From assembly GCA_947494805.1 (NCBI GenBank), contig CANLWK010000008.1, forward strand, positions 37,309 to 101,308: 64,000 bases of DNA, given 5' to 3'. This DNA is from an uncultured Croceitalea sp. Its GTDB lineage: Bacteria > Bacteroidota > Bacteroidia > Flavobacteriales > Flavobacteriaceae. Of this stretch, positions 9,815-18,178 are shown in pieces. A model generated the notes under the pieces. It saw only the letters and a list, made by a program, of their open reading frames with translations, was not told the origin of the DNA and did no database searches. A program made the translations under genes and the position numbers. Within the stretch, counting starts at the first letter, position 1. The number at the start of each line of letters is the position of its first letter.

Positions 9815-10569
9815 TGATGGATAGAAAGAAGATATTGGAAGAAGGACTTTTAGAGAAATACCTGTTGGACGAACTTTCAGAAACAGAGAACCAACAGGTG
9901 ACCATCGCTATAGCAAAAGATCAGGTCTTAAGGCAGGCTTTTGAAAAGCTGGAAGCTGATTTTGAGGCTATGGCCTTTGAAAATGCCATAGTACCGCCCC
10001 TTAAGGTGAAAGAACGTTTGCAAATGCAATTAGATGATCCGAAAGTTCAATATTTGCCCCAAACCTGGCTCATGGTCGCTGCAAGTTTGACCGTGATTTT
10101 TCTGTTAAGTACTTTTTGGATGTACTACCGTTGGCAACAGACTGAAGAAAACTACAATAACCTGCAAGACCAAACCACGGTATTACAAGAACGCTTGAAT
10201 ACGATAGAAGAGAACTATACCACAACCAATCAACAGTTGCAGCGCATTAATGGTCCGCAAACCATTCCTTTGGTCTTAAACGGTAATGATTTGTCACCAA
10301 GTGCACGGGTTGTGGCTTATGTCAATCATGATAAAAAAACAGTGTTGGTCAATACACAAAGCCTGCCCAACTTACCTGAGGACAAAACATATCAAATGTG
10401 GAGTGATGTCAATGGAGAAATGATCAATATGGGGCTCGTCTCTCCTGAAGAGGAACTCGTCACCCTCAATTATATAGAGGATGCCGAGTCATTGAACATT
10501 ACCATTGAACCTGCCGGAGGCAACGATCACCCCACAGTTGAACAGCTCATTGCATTTGCAACTTTATAG
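9814..10569 (+). CDS. Anti-sigma-K (RskA-type) membrane protein
   Basis: 251 aa from the ATG at 9814, whose first base is the last base of the sigma factor stop (TGATG). The N-terminal cytoplasmic part (LLEKYLLDELSETENQQV) resembles zinc-finger-less anti-sigma domains, a single membrane helix follows (about residues 92-107), then a coiled-coil stretch and a C-terminal RskA-type domain ending with EPAGGNDHPT. It should hold the adjacent ECF sigma factor at the inner membrane. It meets the convergent oxidoreductase gene with a 4-nt gap. Confidence 0.9.
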   Translation: MMDRKKILEEGLLEKYLLDELSETENQQVTIAIAKDQVLRQAFEKLEADFEAMAFENAIVPPLKVKERLQMQLDDPKVQYLPQTWLMVAASLTVIFLLSTFWMYYRWQQTEENYNNLQDQTTVLQERLNTIEENYTTTNQQLQRINGPQTIPLVLNGNDLSPSARVVAYVNHDKKTVLVNTQSLPNLPEDKTYQMWSDVNGEMINMGLVSPEEELVTLNYIEDAESLNITIEPAGGNDHPTVEQLIAFATL

Positions 10570-10573
10570 CGAT

Positions 10574-12190
10574 CTAAGAAACATTGATAAAGTCAAAATT
10601 CAATATTTCGTTGGACAGCAATACCCCATCAAAGTCAATATCTTCAATAGGCTTAATGATTTCCTGTTCTGGGTCCCATTCGATACGTTTGCCCAATTTC
10701 CATGAGATACCTGCCATATGCGCTGAGATGGCCTCTTCAAAACCCTCTTTAATGCCGCAACTTACCTTTCCTCCATTTTTTATAACGCCCAACCACTCTC
10801 GCATGTGCAAAAAAGTAGAGTCTACACGCACGCCATTGACATAAGTCCACATCAATCCCTTGTCGGCAAAGTATTGTGACGTAGCTGACGAAATGGCATC
10901 GGGTGAATTGGCCGCAGGGTCATATTGATAGATAGGTATGCTTGGGTTCATTTTTCCATCTTCCAACATTTCAGCAAAACGTGTTGAACCCGCATCGGGC
11001 CATATGGTCAAACGATTACCCAGTTCCATAGTGGCGTCATGCCCCATTAAAATGGTAGGTCGGTTAAAGCTATTGCCCAAAGAAGCGCTATAACAAAAGG
11101 TCATACCCCTTTCCTTGCCCTTAATCTGACTGCTCCCTTTACTGTATTGTGGAAATTCCATATTCACCTGAAGTACATCGGGCACATTACGCCCATCATT
11201 ATGTGTGTAGATGCCCCCTGAGGCCATAACGGCTTCAGGAATACCCATATGAAGCACGCAGTTCAAACGGTCATAATCATGGGTCAAAAGATCGCCAGAT
11301 AGCCCAGAACCATAGGCCGACCATTTTCGCCATCTAAAAAAATGGTTTCGATTGAAAGGTATTTCAGGCGCCGTGCCCAAAAACTGTTGCCAATCAATCG
11401 TTTGTTCATTGGCCTGTTCTGCCATCTCATAGTTCCAGGCACCATTATCATCATTTCGATTGGTATTGGTCTGTATCAATGAAATATGCCCCAATGTACC
11501 CTTGTTTACAATATCTTCGGCAGTCTTAAAACTTAAGGTCTGTCTATGTTGATGCCCCACAGAAAATACTGCTTCCGAATTGTTCGCAGCCTCACGTAAT
11601 CGGTACGTCTCTTCAATGGTGTGTGTCATGGGCTTCTCAACATACACATGAACCCCATTGTTCAAGGCTTCAATGGCCATGGGCGCGTGCCAATGGTCGG
11701 GCGTCGCAATGACAACGGCATCGATAGCACCGCTATGTATCATTTCTTGATAGGTGCTATATCTTTTAATCTTATTGGCATCCGTTGAGAAAGAGCGCAT
11801 GGCTTTTTCAGCTCGCATATCAAAAATATCACAGACTCCGGCCAGGTTAATGTTCAACTTCTCTTGATTTAAAAAGTCTTCCAATCGTTTATCATTGGGG
11901 TTTTCTTCCATCTCTAGGGCCATTTCGTCCATCCACTCTTTGGTTGCAAATCCCAATGCCCGGCACAACTGCTCTCCGCGAATACCAAATCCGATGATAC
12001 CCACGTTGATAGGCTTGCCTGAAAAACCTTGGTATGTATTGGGCAGCGAAGGTTGGATATCCAATGTTTCCAAAATCTCCGTGCGTTCTTTTCGCTTGTC
12101 AACGGTAGTGGCCGCACCGGCCCACCAAACAGCACCTAATATGGGCAGACCGCCCAATCCTTTTAGCAAATCTCTTCTAGTCCATTTCAT
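10574..12190 (-). CDS. Tat-exported Gfo/Idh/MocA family oxidoreductase
   Basis: 538 aa. The N-terminus carries a twin-arginine signal (TRRDLLKG then a hydrophobic stretch), so the enzyme is exported folded with its cofactor. The Rossmann motif is seen in GIIGFGIRG (about residues 64-72), and EKPMTHTIEE is the family's catalytic-lysine motif. Such proteins are NAD(P)-dependent sugar or cyclitol dehydrogenases, and exported ones in Bacteroidota include glycoside hydrolases of family 109 type; the substrate cannot be read. The ATG overlaps the stop of the upstream DoxX gene by 4 nt. Confidence 0.9.
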   Translation of the reverse strand: MKWTRRDLLKGLGGLPILGAVWWAGAATTVDKRKERTEILETLDIQPSLPNTYQGFSGKPINVGIIGFGIRGEQLCRALGFATKEWMDEMALEMEENPNDKRLEDFLNQEKLNINLAGVCDIFDMRAEKAMRSFSTDANKIKRYSTYQEMIHSGAIDAVVIATPDHWHAPMAIEALNNGVHVYVEKPMTHTIEETYRLREAANNSEAVFSVGHQHRQTLSFKTAEDIVNKGTLGHISLIQTNTNRNDDNGAWNYEMAEQANEQTIDWQQFLGTAPEIPFNRNHFFRWRKWSAYGSGLSGDLLTHDYDRLNCVLHMGIPEAVMASGGIYTHNDGRNVPDVLQVNMEFPQYSKGSSQIKGKERGMTFCYSASLGNSFNRPTILMGHDATMELGNRLTIWPDAGSTRFAEMLEDGKMNPSIPIYQYDPAANSPDAISSATSQYFADKGLMWTYVNGVRVDSTFLHMREWLGVIKNGGKVSCGIKEGFEEAISAHMAGISWKLGKRIEWDPEQEIIKPIEDIDFDGVLLSNEILNFDFINVS

Positions 12191-12669
12191 TTTTCAACAG
12201 TTTTAATTGCCTTTCGTTTTTTTAACGAATTTATTCCGAAGTACTGCCCCGTAGGATAGTAAAACAGTAGGGTACAAACCATCAATTCTATGAGGTTTTT
12301 ATTGACAAACCAATAGTTGCCTTCTACATTGATTTGTGGCAAACCAGGAAAAGAGGGATGTGCCAGATAGTATAATGCCAAAAGGCCGATACCTATGAAA
12401 GCCCCTACCCGTTCAAAAACACCGAGTAATAGCGTTACACCCACAATGAGCAAGGCGGCCATATTTAAAGTATCGACCCAAGGCATGGTACCCTCATGTA
12501 AAAGGGTATTGAAAAGAGGTTTCATCGGACCTTGCGCAGTGGCGAGATATCCGTAAGCGGTCCAATCAGGATTGTACAGTTTTACAATACCTTCATACAA
12601 AAAATGCCACCCTACCAACACGCGCAGCAGTGTGACAACCAATGTTGTCTTGTTTTGGTTTATGGTCAT
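12187..12669 (-). CDS. DoxX family membrane protein
   Basis: 160 aa with four predicted membrane helices and the DoxX-type start LLRVLVGWHFLYEGIVKL. DoxX proteins are small inner-membrane proteins, some linked to quinone or thiosulfate oxidation, many of unknown role. The ATGA overlap with the Tat oxidoreductase implies one transcript; a membrane partner passing electrons from the exported dehydrogenase is a plausible but unproven reading. Confidence 0.88.
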   Translation of the reverse strand: MTINQNKTTLVVTLLRVLVGWHFLYEGIVKLYNPDWTAYGYLATAQGPMKPLFNTLLHEGTMPWVDTLNMAALLIVGVTLLLGVFERVGAFIGIGLLALYYLAHPSFPGLPQINVEGNYWFVNKNLIELMVCTLLFYYPTGQYFGINSLKKRKAIKTVEK

Positions 12670-12894
12670 ATCTAAAGTTGTTAGAATTTTTGAATCAAAC
12701 GGCTACATTCAAAGTAACAGCTATACCGATAAAAGTAGCAGAGTACGGTAAGAAAAACTATGACTTTGGTCAGGATGGTGGTGCCATTCAATACTTTTTC
12801 TGAAGCGTATGGAACCAATGGTCAGAACAGTTGAGAAAATGGTATGATTATCATCATGTGCCATTGTTCTTAGGCTACCTTAGAGTGTAAAATG

Positions 12895-14199
12895 TTAAGA
12901 CACCGGTTCACCGTACAGATCAAAGTCAGCGGCATCGGTAATCTTAATAGTAGTGAAATCGCCTATTTTGACGTAATGCTTGGTAGCATCTATTAGTACT
13001 TCATTATCCACATCTGGGGAATCGTGCTCGGTCCTGCCCACAAAATGATTGCCCTCTTTTCTGTCAATAATACAACGGTAGGTTTCACCTATACGTGCTT
13101 GGTTCAGTTCCCAAGATATCTGCGATTGTACCTCCATAATCTCATTGGCGCGTTGTTGTTTCACTTCTTCCGGAACATTATCTACCAAATTATAGGCATG
13201 GGTATTCTCCTCATGACTATAGGTAAAACAACCAAGCCGTTCAAAGCGCATGTCGATGACCCATTGCTTTAACGTTTGAAAATCTTCTTCGGTTTCACCC
13301 GGATAGCCAACAATCAAGGTCGTTCGAATGGCCATTTCTGGAACTGCTGCCCGAAAATCTTGTAATAGTTTTGTCGTTTTGGCCTTGGTCGTACCCCGAC
13401 GCATACTTTTTAAAATGGGGTCGGCTATATGTTGCAATGGAATATCGATATAGTTACAGACCTTAGGTTCTCGCCGCATAATTTCAAGCACATCCATGGG
13501 AAATCCTGTAGGAAACGCATAATGCAAACGAATCCATTCTATACCTGCTACAGCAACCATTTGTTTTAAAAGCTCAGCAAGATTTCGTTTTTTATAGAGG
13601 TCTAAACCATAATATGTCAAATCTTGCGCAATCAAGATCAATTCTTTTACCCCTTTGGCCGCCAATTTCTCAGCTTCGTTGACCAATGCTTCAATAGGCT
13701 TGCTCTTATGCTTGCCACGCATCAAAGGAATGGCACAAAATGAACACGGTCTATCGCACCCTTCGGCAATCTTAAGATAGGCATAGTTCTTAGGGGTTGT
13801 CGTCAAACGCTCACCTATCAGTTCATGCTTATAATCTGCCCCCAATGCCTTAAGCAGGTTTGGTAGATCGCTGGTACCGAAATATTCATCTACATTAGGT
13901 ATTTCCACCTCTAAATCAGGCTTGTACCGTTCACTAAGACAACCGGTTACAAAAACCTTATCAACTTCGCCTGCCTCTTTCTTCTGTACATACTCTAAAA
14001 TCGTATTGACACTTTCTTCTTTGGCATTGGCTATAAAACCACAGGTATTGATGACCACAACATTGCCTTCTTTTTCATGCACAACCTCTTTGTCATTGGC
14101 ACGTAATTGCCCCATCAACACTTCAGAATCGTAGACATTCTTACTGCATCCTAAGGTTACAACGTTGATTTTGTTCTTTTTAAGTGATTTTGTGCGCAT
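12895..14199 (-). CDS. rimO: Ribosomal protein S12 methylthiotransferase RimO
   Basis: 434 aa. It is a radical-SAM enzyme adding a methylthio group to an aspartate of ribosomal protein S12. The N-terminal UPF0004 domain has C18, C53 and C87 for one iron-sulfur cluster; the radical-SAM motif CDRPCSFC supplies C148, C152 and C155 for the second; a TRAM domain occupies the last 65 residues. The N-terminus INVVTLGCSKNVYDSE is diagnostic of RimO rather than MiaB. It stands near ftsY and the L28/L33 genes, as in many Flavobacteriaceae. Confidence 0.96.
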   Translation of the reverse strand: MRTKSLKKNKINVVTLGCSKNVYDSEVLMGQLRANDKEVVHEKEGNVVVINTCGFIANAKEESVNTILEYVQKKEAGEVDKVFVTGCLSERYKPDLEVEIPNVDEYFGTSDLPNLLKALGADYKHELIGERLTTTPKNYAYLKIAEGCDRPCSFCAIPLMRGKHKSKPIEALVNEAEKLAAKGVKELILIAQDLTYYGLDLYKKRNLAELLKQMVAVAGIEWIRLHYAFPTGFPMDVLEIMRREPKVCNYIDIPLQHIADPILKSMRRGTTKAKTTKLLQDFRAAVPEMAIRTTLIVGYPGETEEDFQTLKQWVIDMRFERLGCFTYSHEENTHAYNLVDNVPEEVKQQRANEIMEVQSQISWELNQARIGETYRCIIDRKEGNHFVGRTEHDSPDVDNEVLIDATKHYVKIGDFTTIKITDAADFDLYGEPVS

Positions 14200-14216
14200 A
14201 GCTTTTTAATGGAGCG

Positions 14217-14224
14217 CAAAAATA
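14217..14224 (-). promoter_or_regulatory. -7 element of rimO promoter
   Basis: The minus strand reads TATTTTTG, matching the Bacteroidota -7 consensus TAnnTTTG, 18 nt before the rimO start codon. No clear TTTG lies at the expected -33 distance. Confidence 0.45.
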
Positions 14225-14320
14225 CAACTCCCCTTGCAATTCGTCGATTTTCAAACAGATTTCTTTAAAAGCTCCGTTAAACCTTTAATGACATTCGATG
14301 TCAAAAAGTAAATCAGAATC

Positions 14321-15415
14321 ATGAAAAGGTTATTTCTGTTCATTCTTGCCTGCACCCTCCTTACAAGTGGATGCTCCTCAGATTCAAGCGACGCCAATAT
14401 AAACGAAGTTGCACAAGAAGAAAATCAAGACTTGTATTTTCCACCAATACAGTCCGCGGAATGGGAAACCTTGAAGGTTTCTGAACTTGGTTGGAATGTA
14501 GATGGTGAGCAACAGCTGCGTAATTTTTTGGCGGCCAATAAAACCAAAGCGTTCTTGATATTGAAGGATGGAAAGATTGTAATAGAGTGGTATTTTGATG
14601 ACCACACAAAGGACACAAACTGGTATTGGGCCTCAACCGGAAAAACACTTACTGCCTTTGCCATTGGTCTCGCACAAGAAGATGGATTCTTATCAGTGAG
14701 TGATAAAACATCACAGCATTTGGGTCAGGGGTGGACATCGTTAACAGCGGAACAAGAAGATTTAATCACTGTACGACATCAATTGACCATGACCACGGGC
14801 ATGAACGACCTACAGTTTGATTGTATAAGCCCCGATTGCCTTACATACCTAGCCGATGCAGGAAACCGGTGGTCTTATCATAATGGCCCATATACCTTGC
14901 TGCAAAGGGTAGTCGCCAATGCCACAAAAGTTACTTGGACAAATTATTTCAACAACGAACTGAGGGATAAAATAGGTATGAACGGTTTTTGGTTTTCCGG
15001 TAATGATTTGAACAACGTGTACTATAGCACAGCCAGAAGCATGGCACGTTTTGGTTTATTGAACCTGAACAACGGAATATGGGATGGAGAAACCATTCTT
15101 GCCGATATGACCTATCTCGACGATATGAAAAACACTTCTCAAAGTCTAAATCAAGCCTACGGTTATCTTTGGTGGTTAAATGGAAAGACCAGTTACCGTG
15201 CACCAGGTTCGCAACTTTTGTTTGATGGGGCACTAATACCCAATGCGCCATCAGACACTTATGCCGGGCTTGGTAAAAATGACCAAAAACTGTACGTTAT
15301 ACCCAGTCAAAATTTAGTCGTTGTTCGCATGGGCGAAGACTCTGGCGAAGAGTTATTAGGTCCTTCTAGTTTTGATAATGTTCTGTGGGAACAAATCAAT
15401 GCCTACATCAATTAG
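14321..15415 (+). CDS. Class C beta-lactamase-type serine hydrolase, lipoprotein
   Basis: 364 aa. The lipobox LTSGC places the lipidated cysteine at residue 18. The catalytic SxxK is STGK (105-108) and YHN (186-188) is the YxN motif of the class C/DD-peptidase (beta-lactamase, PF00144) family. The C-terminal part has conserved GYLWWLNG and a late MGEDSG region. The substrate may be a peptide, ester or beta-lactam. It ends in an 8-nt convergent overlap with the amidase gene. A small palindrome (14290-14302, arms of 5 bp) lies 18 nt before the start. Confidence 0.9.
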   Translation: MKRLFLFILACTLLTSGCSSDSSDANINEVAQEENQDLYFPPIQSAEWETLKVSELGWNVDGEQQLRNFLAANKTKAFLILKDGKIVIEWYFDDHTKDTNWYWASTGKTLTAFAIGLAQEDGFLSVSDKTSQHLGQGWTSLTAEQEDLITVRHQLTMTTGMNDLQFDCISPDCLTYLADAGNRWSYHNGPYTLLQRVVANATKVTWTNYFNNELRDKIGMNGFWFSGNDLNNVYYSTARSMARFGLLNLNNGIWDGETILADMTYLDDMKNTSQSLNQAYGYLWWLNGKTSYRAPGSQLLFDGALIPNAPSDTYAGLGKNDQKLYVIPSQNLVVVRMGEDSGEELLGPSSFDNVLWEQINAYIN

Positions 15416-17072
15416 CATAGTTTATCGGTAATTTTCTAGCCTTTGTAAGCGCTTCAAAAGCGGCCCCAAATTCATATAACTTGGCTTCTTGAAACTGTTT
15501 TGCGATAAATGTCAAACTTACAGGTTCACCTGACGCTCTGTAACCCATAGGAACCGTCAATGCAGGATACTCAGCCACAGCAGCAGCACCGGCATCAAAA
15601 TTATTGATCGATAGAACCGCATCAAGTTGATGTACCTGCATTGGAACGTCAAAATACCTACGACCATTTGTTTTCAATCGTTGCTTTATCAATTTCAGTT
15701 CTTCAATGGAAGTTGAATCAGCCAGAATACCATCAAAACGTTCTTGTCCATACGGAATTCTAACCAGTGTGTCCTGCAGGTTAAAAGCAGCCGCATCTTC
15801 AATAGTTGCAATCGATACGACATCTTTATTGCCGACTTGGCTCTCGATATACTTGGGTAAATCATTCTTCATATCAATGTTCAAAATTGATAAAAAGCCT
15901 TCAAATTCAACTTTTGGTGGTTCAAATTCTATGATGATTGCACCAGCATCCCGTATCTTTTCAATAGTAACTCGGTACATAGTGTCATTCTCCATATAGT
16001 TTTTGAGTGCACCAAACCGTTTTCCTTTCAAAGATGGGTTTGCAGGGGCATACCAGTTTACAGTCCAATCAGTCTGCACCGATTTTTCATCATTTTCATC
16101 AAAACCGTGCATGGCATCCAAAAGAATACCATTATCAACGACATTTTTTGTCATAGGCCCTGGCGTATCCAAGGTGCTTGAAATGGGAACAATACCGGTA
16201 CGGCTCAGCAAACCAATAGTGGGTTTCATCCCAACCACTGAACTCTGTCCTGAAGGAGATAAAATAGAGCCTGAAGTTTCAGTACCCACCGCAGCAACCG
16301 CATAATTTGCAGCTGTTGAAGTGCCACTTCCTGCACTTGAGCCACCTGTATCGAAAACCCGCCGACCATACGGATTCAAGGCCTGGCCCCCTACGGCACT
16401 TTGTCCATTTGGGCATGCGCATAGAAAATTGGCCCATTCGCTTAAATTGACCTTCCCTAAAATCAGTGCCCCTTTGGCCCTCAAGCGTTTCACAATAAAA
16501 GCGTCATCAGTGGTATTATCAATAAGCGCTATGGCCCCAGCCGTCGTATTCATTGTTTTGGCACCAATGTTATCCTTTAGTAAGATGGGCATTCCATAGA
16601 TAGGATGGTGCCCCGTACCATTCTTGTCTAAACTTCTGGCTTCTTCAAGCACATTAGGATTTAAGGCGATGATGGTGTTCAATGTAGTTTCGTTGGGCAA
16701 TTCATATTTGTAAACGCGATGTAAATAGAACAGCACCAAGTCTTCGTAGCTGAAGGTACCACTCAAAACATGGTTTTGCAGCGTAGGAATATCCTGCTCC
16801 AAGACCAAAGGTCTCATCATCTCATACTTTTCACTTGAAAATTGAGACACTTCGTTGTACAATGGCCGAAAAACCTCATTTTTATCCAACACCTTGCTCT
16901 GAATGAATTTATAGCGCATGCGTACTTTTTCGTGATCTGCATTTGCAGCCACTTCGGCAGAATCGTTATAGGGTGTCCAAAGTACCACTGGTTTAAGAGA
17001 TTCTGATTTTGTGGCTTGTTTACAGGCGGCAATGGCCAGTATCAGTAAAAGGAAGGTTAGTAACTTTTTCAT
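15408..17072 (-). CDS. Amidase-signature lipoprotein
   Basis: 554 aa. The lipobox IAAC makes C17 the lipidation site. The amidase signature is complete: catalytic lysine K166 in ILLKDNIG, the Ser pair S245/S246 in GGSSAGSG, and the nucleophile S269 in ETSGSILSPSG. It hydrolyses an unknown amide in the periplasm or at the outer membrane. Its ATG overlaps (ATGA) the stop codon of the frameshifted small gene upstream, so it belongs to the ftsY-DUF2911 transcript. The 3' end overlaps the convergent serine-hydrolase gene by 8 nt. Confidence 0.93.
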   Translation of the reverse strand: MKKLLTFLLLILAIAACKQATKSESLKPVVLWTPYNDSAEVAANADHEKVRMRYKFIQSKVLDKNEVFRPLYNEVSQFSSEKYEMMRPLVLEQDIPTLQNHVLSGTFSYEDLVLFYLHRVYKYELPNETTLNTIIALNPNVLEEARSLDKNGTGHHPIYGMPILLKDNIGAKTMNTTAGAIALIDNTTDDAFIVKRLRAKGALILGKVNLSEWANFLCACPNGQSAVGGQALNPYGRRVFDTGGSSAGSGTSTAANYAVAAVGTETSGSILSPSGQSSVVGMKPTIGLLSRTGIVPISSTLDTPGPMTKNVVDNGILLDAMHGFDENDEKSVQTDWTVNWYAPANPSLKGKRFGALKNYMENDTMYRVTIEKIRDAGAIIIEFEPPKVEFEGFLSILNIDMKNDLPKYIESQVGNKDVVSIATIEDAAAFNLQDTLVRIPYGQERFDGILADSTSIEELKLIKQRLKTNGRRYFDVPMQVHQLDAVLSINNFDAGAAAVAEYPALTVPMGYRASGEPVSLTFIAKQFQEAKLYEFGAAFEALTKARKLPINYAN

Positions 17073-17286
17073 TGTTGTATTTTTGATTGTTCCAGTTTTT
17101 CTAAGGGATAATATACGTATATGTTGCCATAAAACGCAGTGGTGTATTCATGGAAAGGCCTTCTTAAATGGACATCGTAATCATAAAAACTTCTCTCCGT
17201 CCCATATCTTTTCCATTATCACAAGTAGCTCAAGGTCAAAATGCCTATTTTTTGGAATATGTTCCTGTAAATGAAATAGCTTTCAT
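17069..17286 (-). pseudogene. Frameshifted small gene (71 codons if two homopolymer bases are removed)
   Basis: The 235-bp gap between the DUF2911 and amidase genes is not empty. An ATG at 17286 reads MKAISFTGTYSKK and then stops. Removing one A from the A6 run near 17247 and one T from the T5 run near 17188 gives a continuous 71-aa frame with protein-like segments: NRHFDLELLVIMEKIWDGEK, then FYDYDVHLRRPFHEYTT, then AFYGNIYVYYPLEKLEQ. It ends at a TGA that overlaps the amidase ATG as ATGA. The gap length (218 nt) minus two is exactly 72 codons. I do not recognise the family. It is either a decayed gene or an assembly with two homopolymer errors. Confidence 0.7.
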
Positions 17287-17308
17287 GGTTTTTTGGGTTT
17301 TTCTTGAT

Positions 17309-18175
17309 TCAATCTTTTAAACGTTCAGCTTTCCACTTTTTGATGTTTTTTTCATTCATACGAACGAATTCATCTTTTTCTAGTGCAAGAGCCAGTTCCA
17401 ATGATTTCTCTGCAGATATAATCGCAGCTTTATAATCACCCAATTCAGCCGCCACCAAACTTTTTACTCGATGAAAGTAGTAAGTGTCACCACCTATTTC
17501 TAACGCCTTGTTCAAATACAATAATGCTTTTTCAAAGTCTTTATGTTGCTCATGTAAGTAGCGCGCAGCTTCATAGTAGGTTTGTGCTGTCGGGTTTTCT
17601 TTGATCTGCTGTGCAATTTCCAATTCCATTTGCGCATCGGTATTCACTTCAAAAGGAATACTAACCTTAGTATTTGCCCAAATAAGATGGAGCTGTGCAC
17701 TATTGTGGGTAATGGAATCAAAAACCATTAAAAAGTTCTCTTGATGATATGGTATCGATTGTGGTTGTATCGGTATTCGAAAAACGTCTTCTTCTGGATT
17801 GTACTTTTTTCGACCGTCTCCCCAATGGGAAGTGTTCGCGTGAAAGGCGATTTGCCATTCGTTTTCTTCAGGAAATGCGTAGAGCGCATAGGTTCCTTTT
17901 GGCAGCACATTTCCCATTATAGACATCTCGGTATCAATAGAAATTTTGGTGCTTTCATTCGCCCCTACCCGCCAAATACGGCCATAGGGCACCAATCCGC
18001 CAAAAATGACCCGTCCTTTGACCGCTGGCCGTGAATAGGCGACCATGATTTTAGAGAGCCCGATTTCTTGTTCCAATCGTGAAAAAGGACTCGCTTTTGG
18101 ATGGGTTATTTGAGATGACAACATAAAGATGCTTAACAAACTTAAAACAGCTACCACCTTTCTGGCCATCTGCAT
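17309..18175 (-). CDS. DUF2911 protein with C-terminal TPR repeats
   Basis: 288 aa. After a signal peptide (residues 1-24) comes a DUF2911 domain with the hallmark stretch GLVPYGRIWRVGANESTKI and PKGTYALYAFP (about 25-185). Two or three tetratricopeptide repeats fill about 200-270 (AARYLHEQHKDFEKALLYLNKAL is one). Function unknown; TPRs suggest protein binding in the periplasm. It starts 3 nt after the ftsY stop, so it is in the ftsY operon. A second Met at residue 3 is an alternative start. Confidence 0.88.
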   Translation of the reverse strand: MQMARKVVAVLSLLSIFMLSSQITHPKASPFSRLEQEIGLSKIMVAYSRPAVKGRVIFGGLVPYGRIWRVGANESTKISIDTEMSIMGNVLPKGTYALYAFPEENEWQIAFHANTSHWGDGRKKYNPEEDVFRIPIQPQSIPYHQENFLMVFDSITHNSAQLHLIWANTKVSIPFEVNTDAQMELEIAQQIKENPTAQTYYEAARYLHEQHKDFEKALLYLNKALEIGGDTYYFHRVKSLVAAELGDYKAAIISAEKSLELALALEKDEFVRMNEKNIKKWKAERLKD

Positions 18176-18178
18176 GAA

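Noticed and set aside
12670-12894. Short open frames in the rimO-DoxX gap (47 codons on minus, about 53 on plus)
   Set aside because: Neither has a convincing start, known motif, or neighbour coupling; the plus-strand frame (ending YDFGQDGGAIQYFF) looks protein-like but overlaps the DoxX gene start and cannot be supported.
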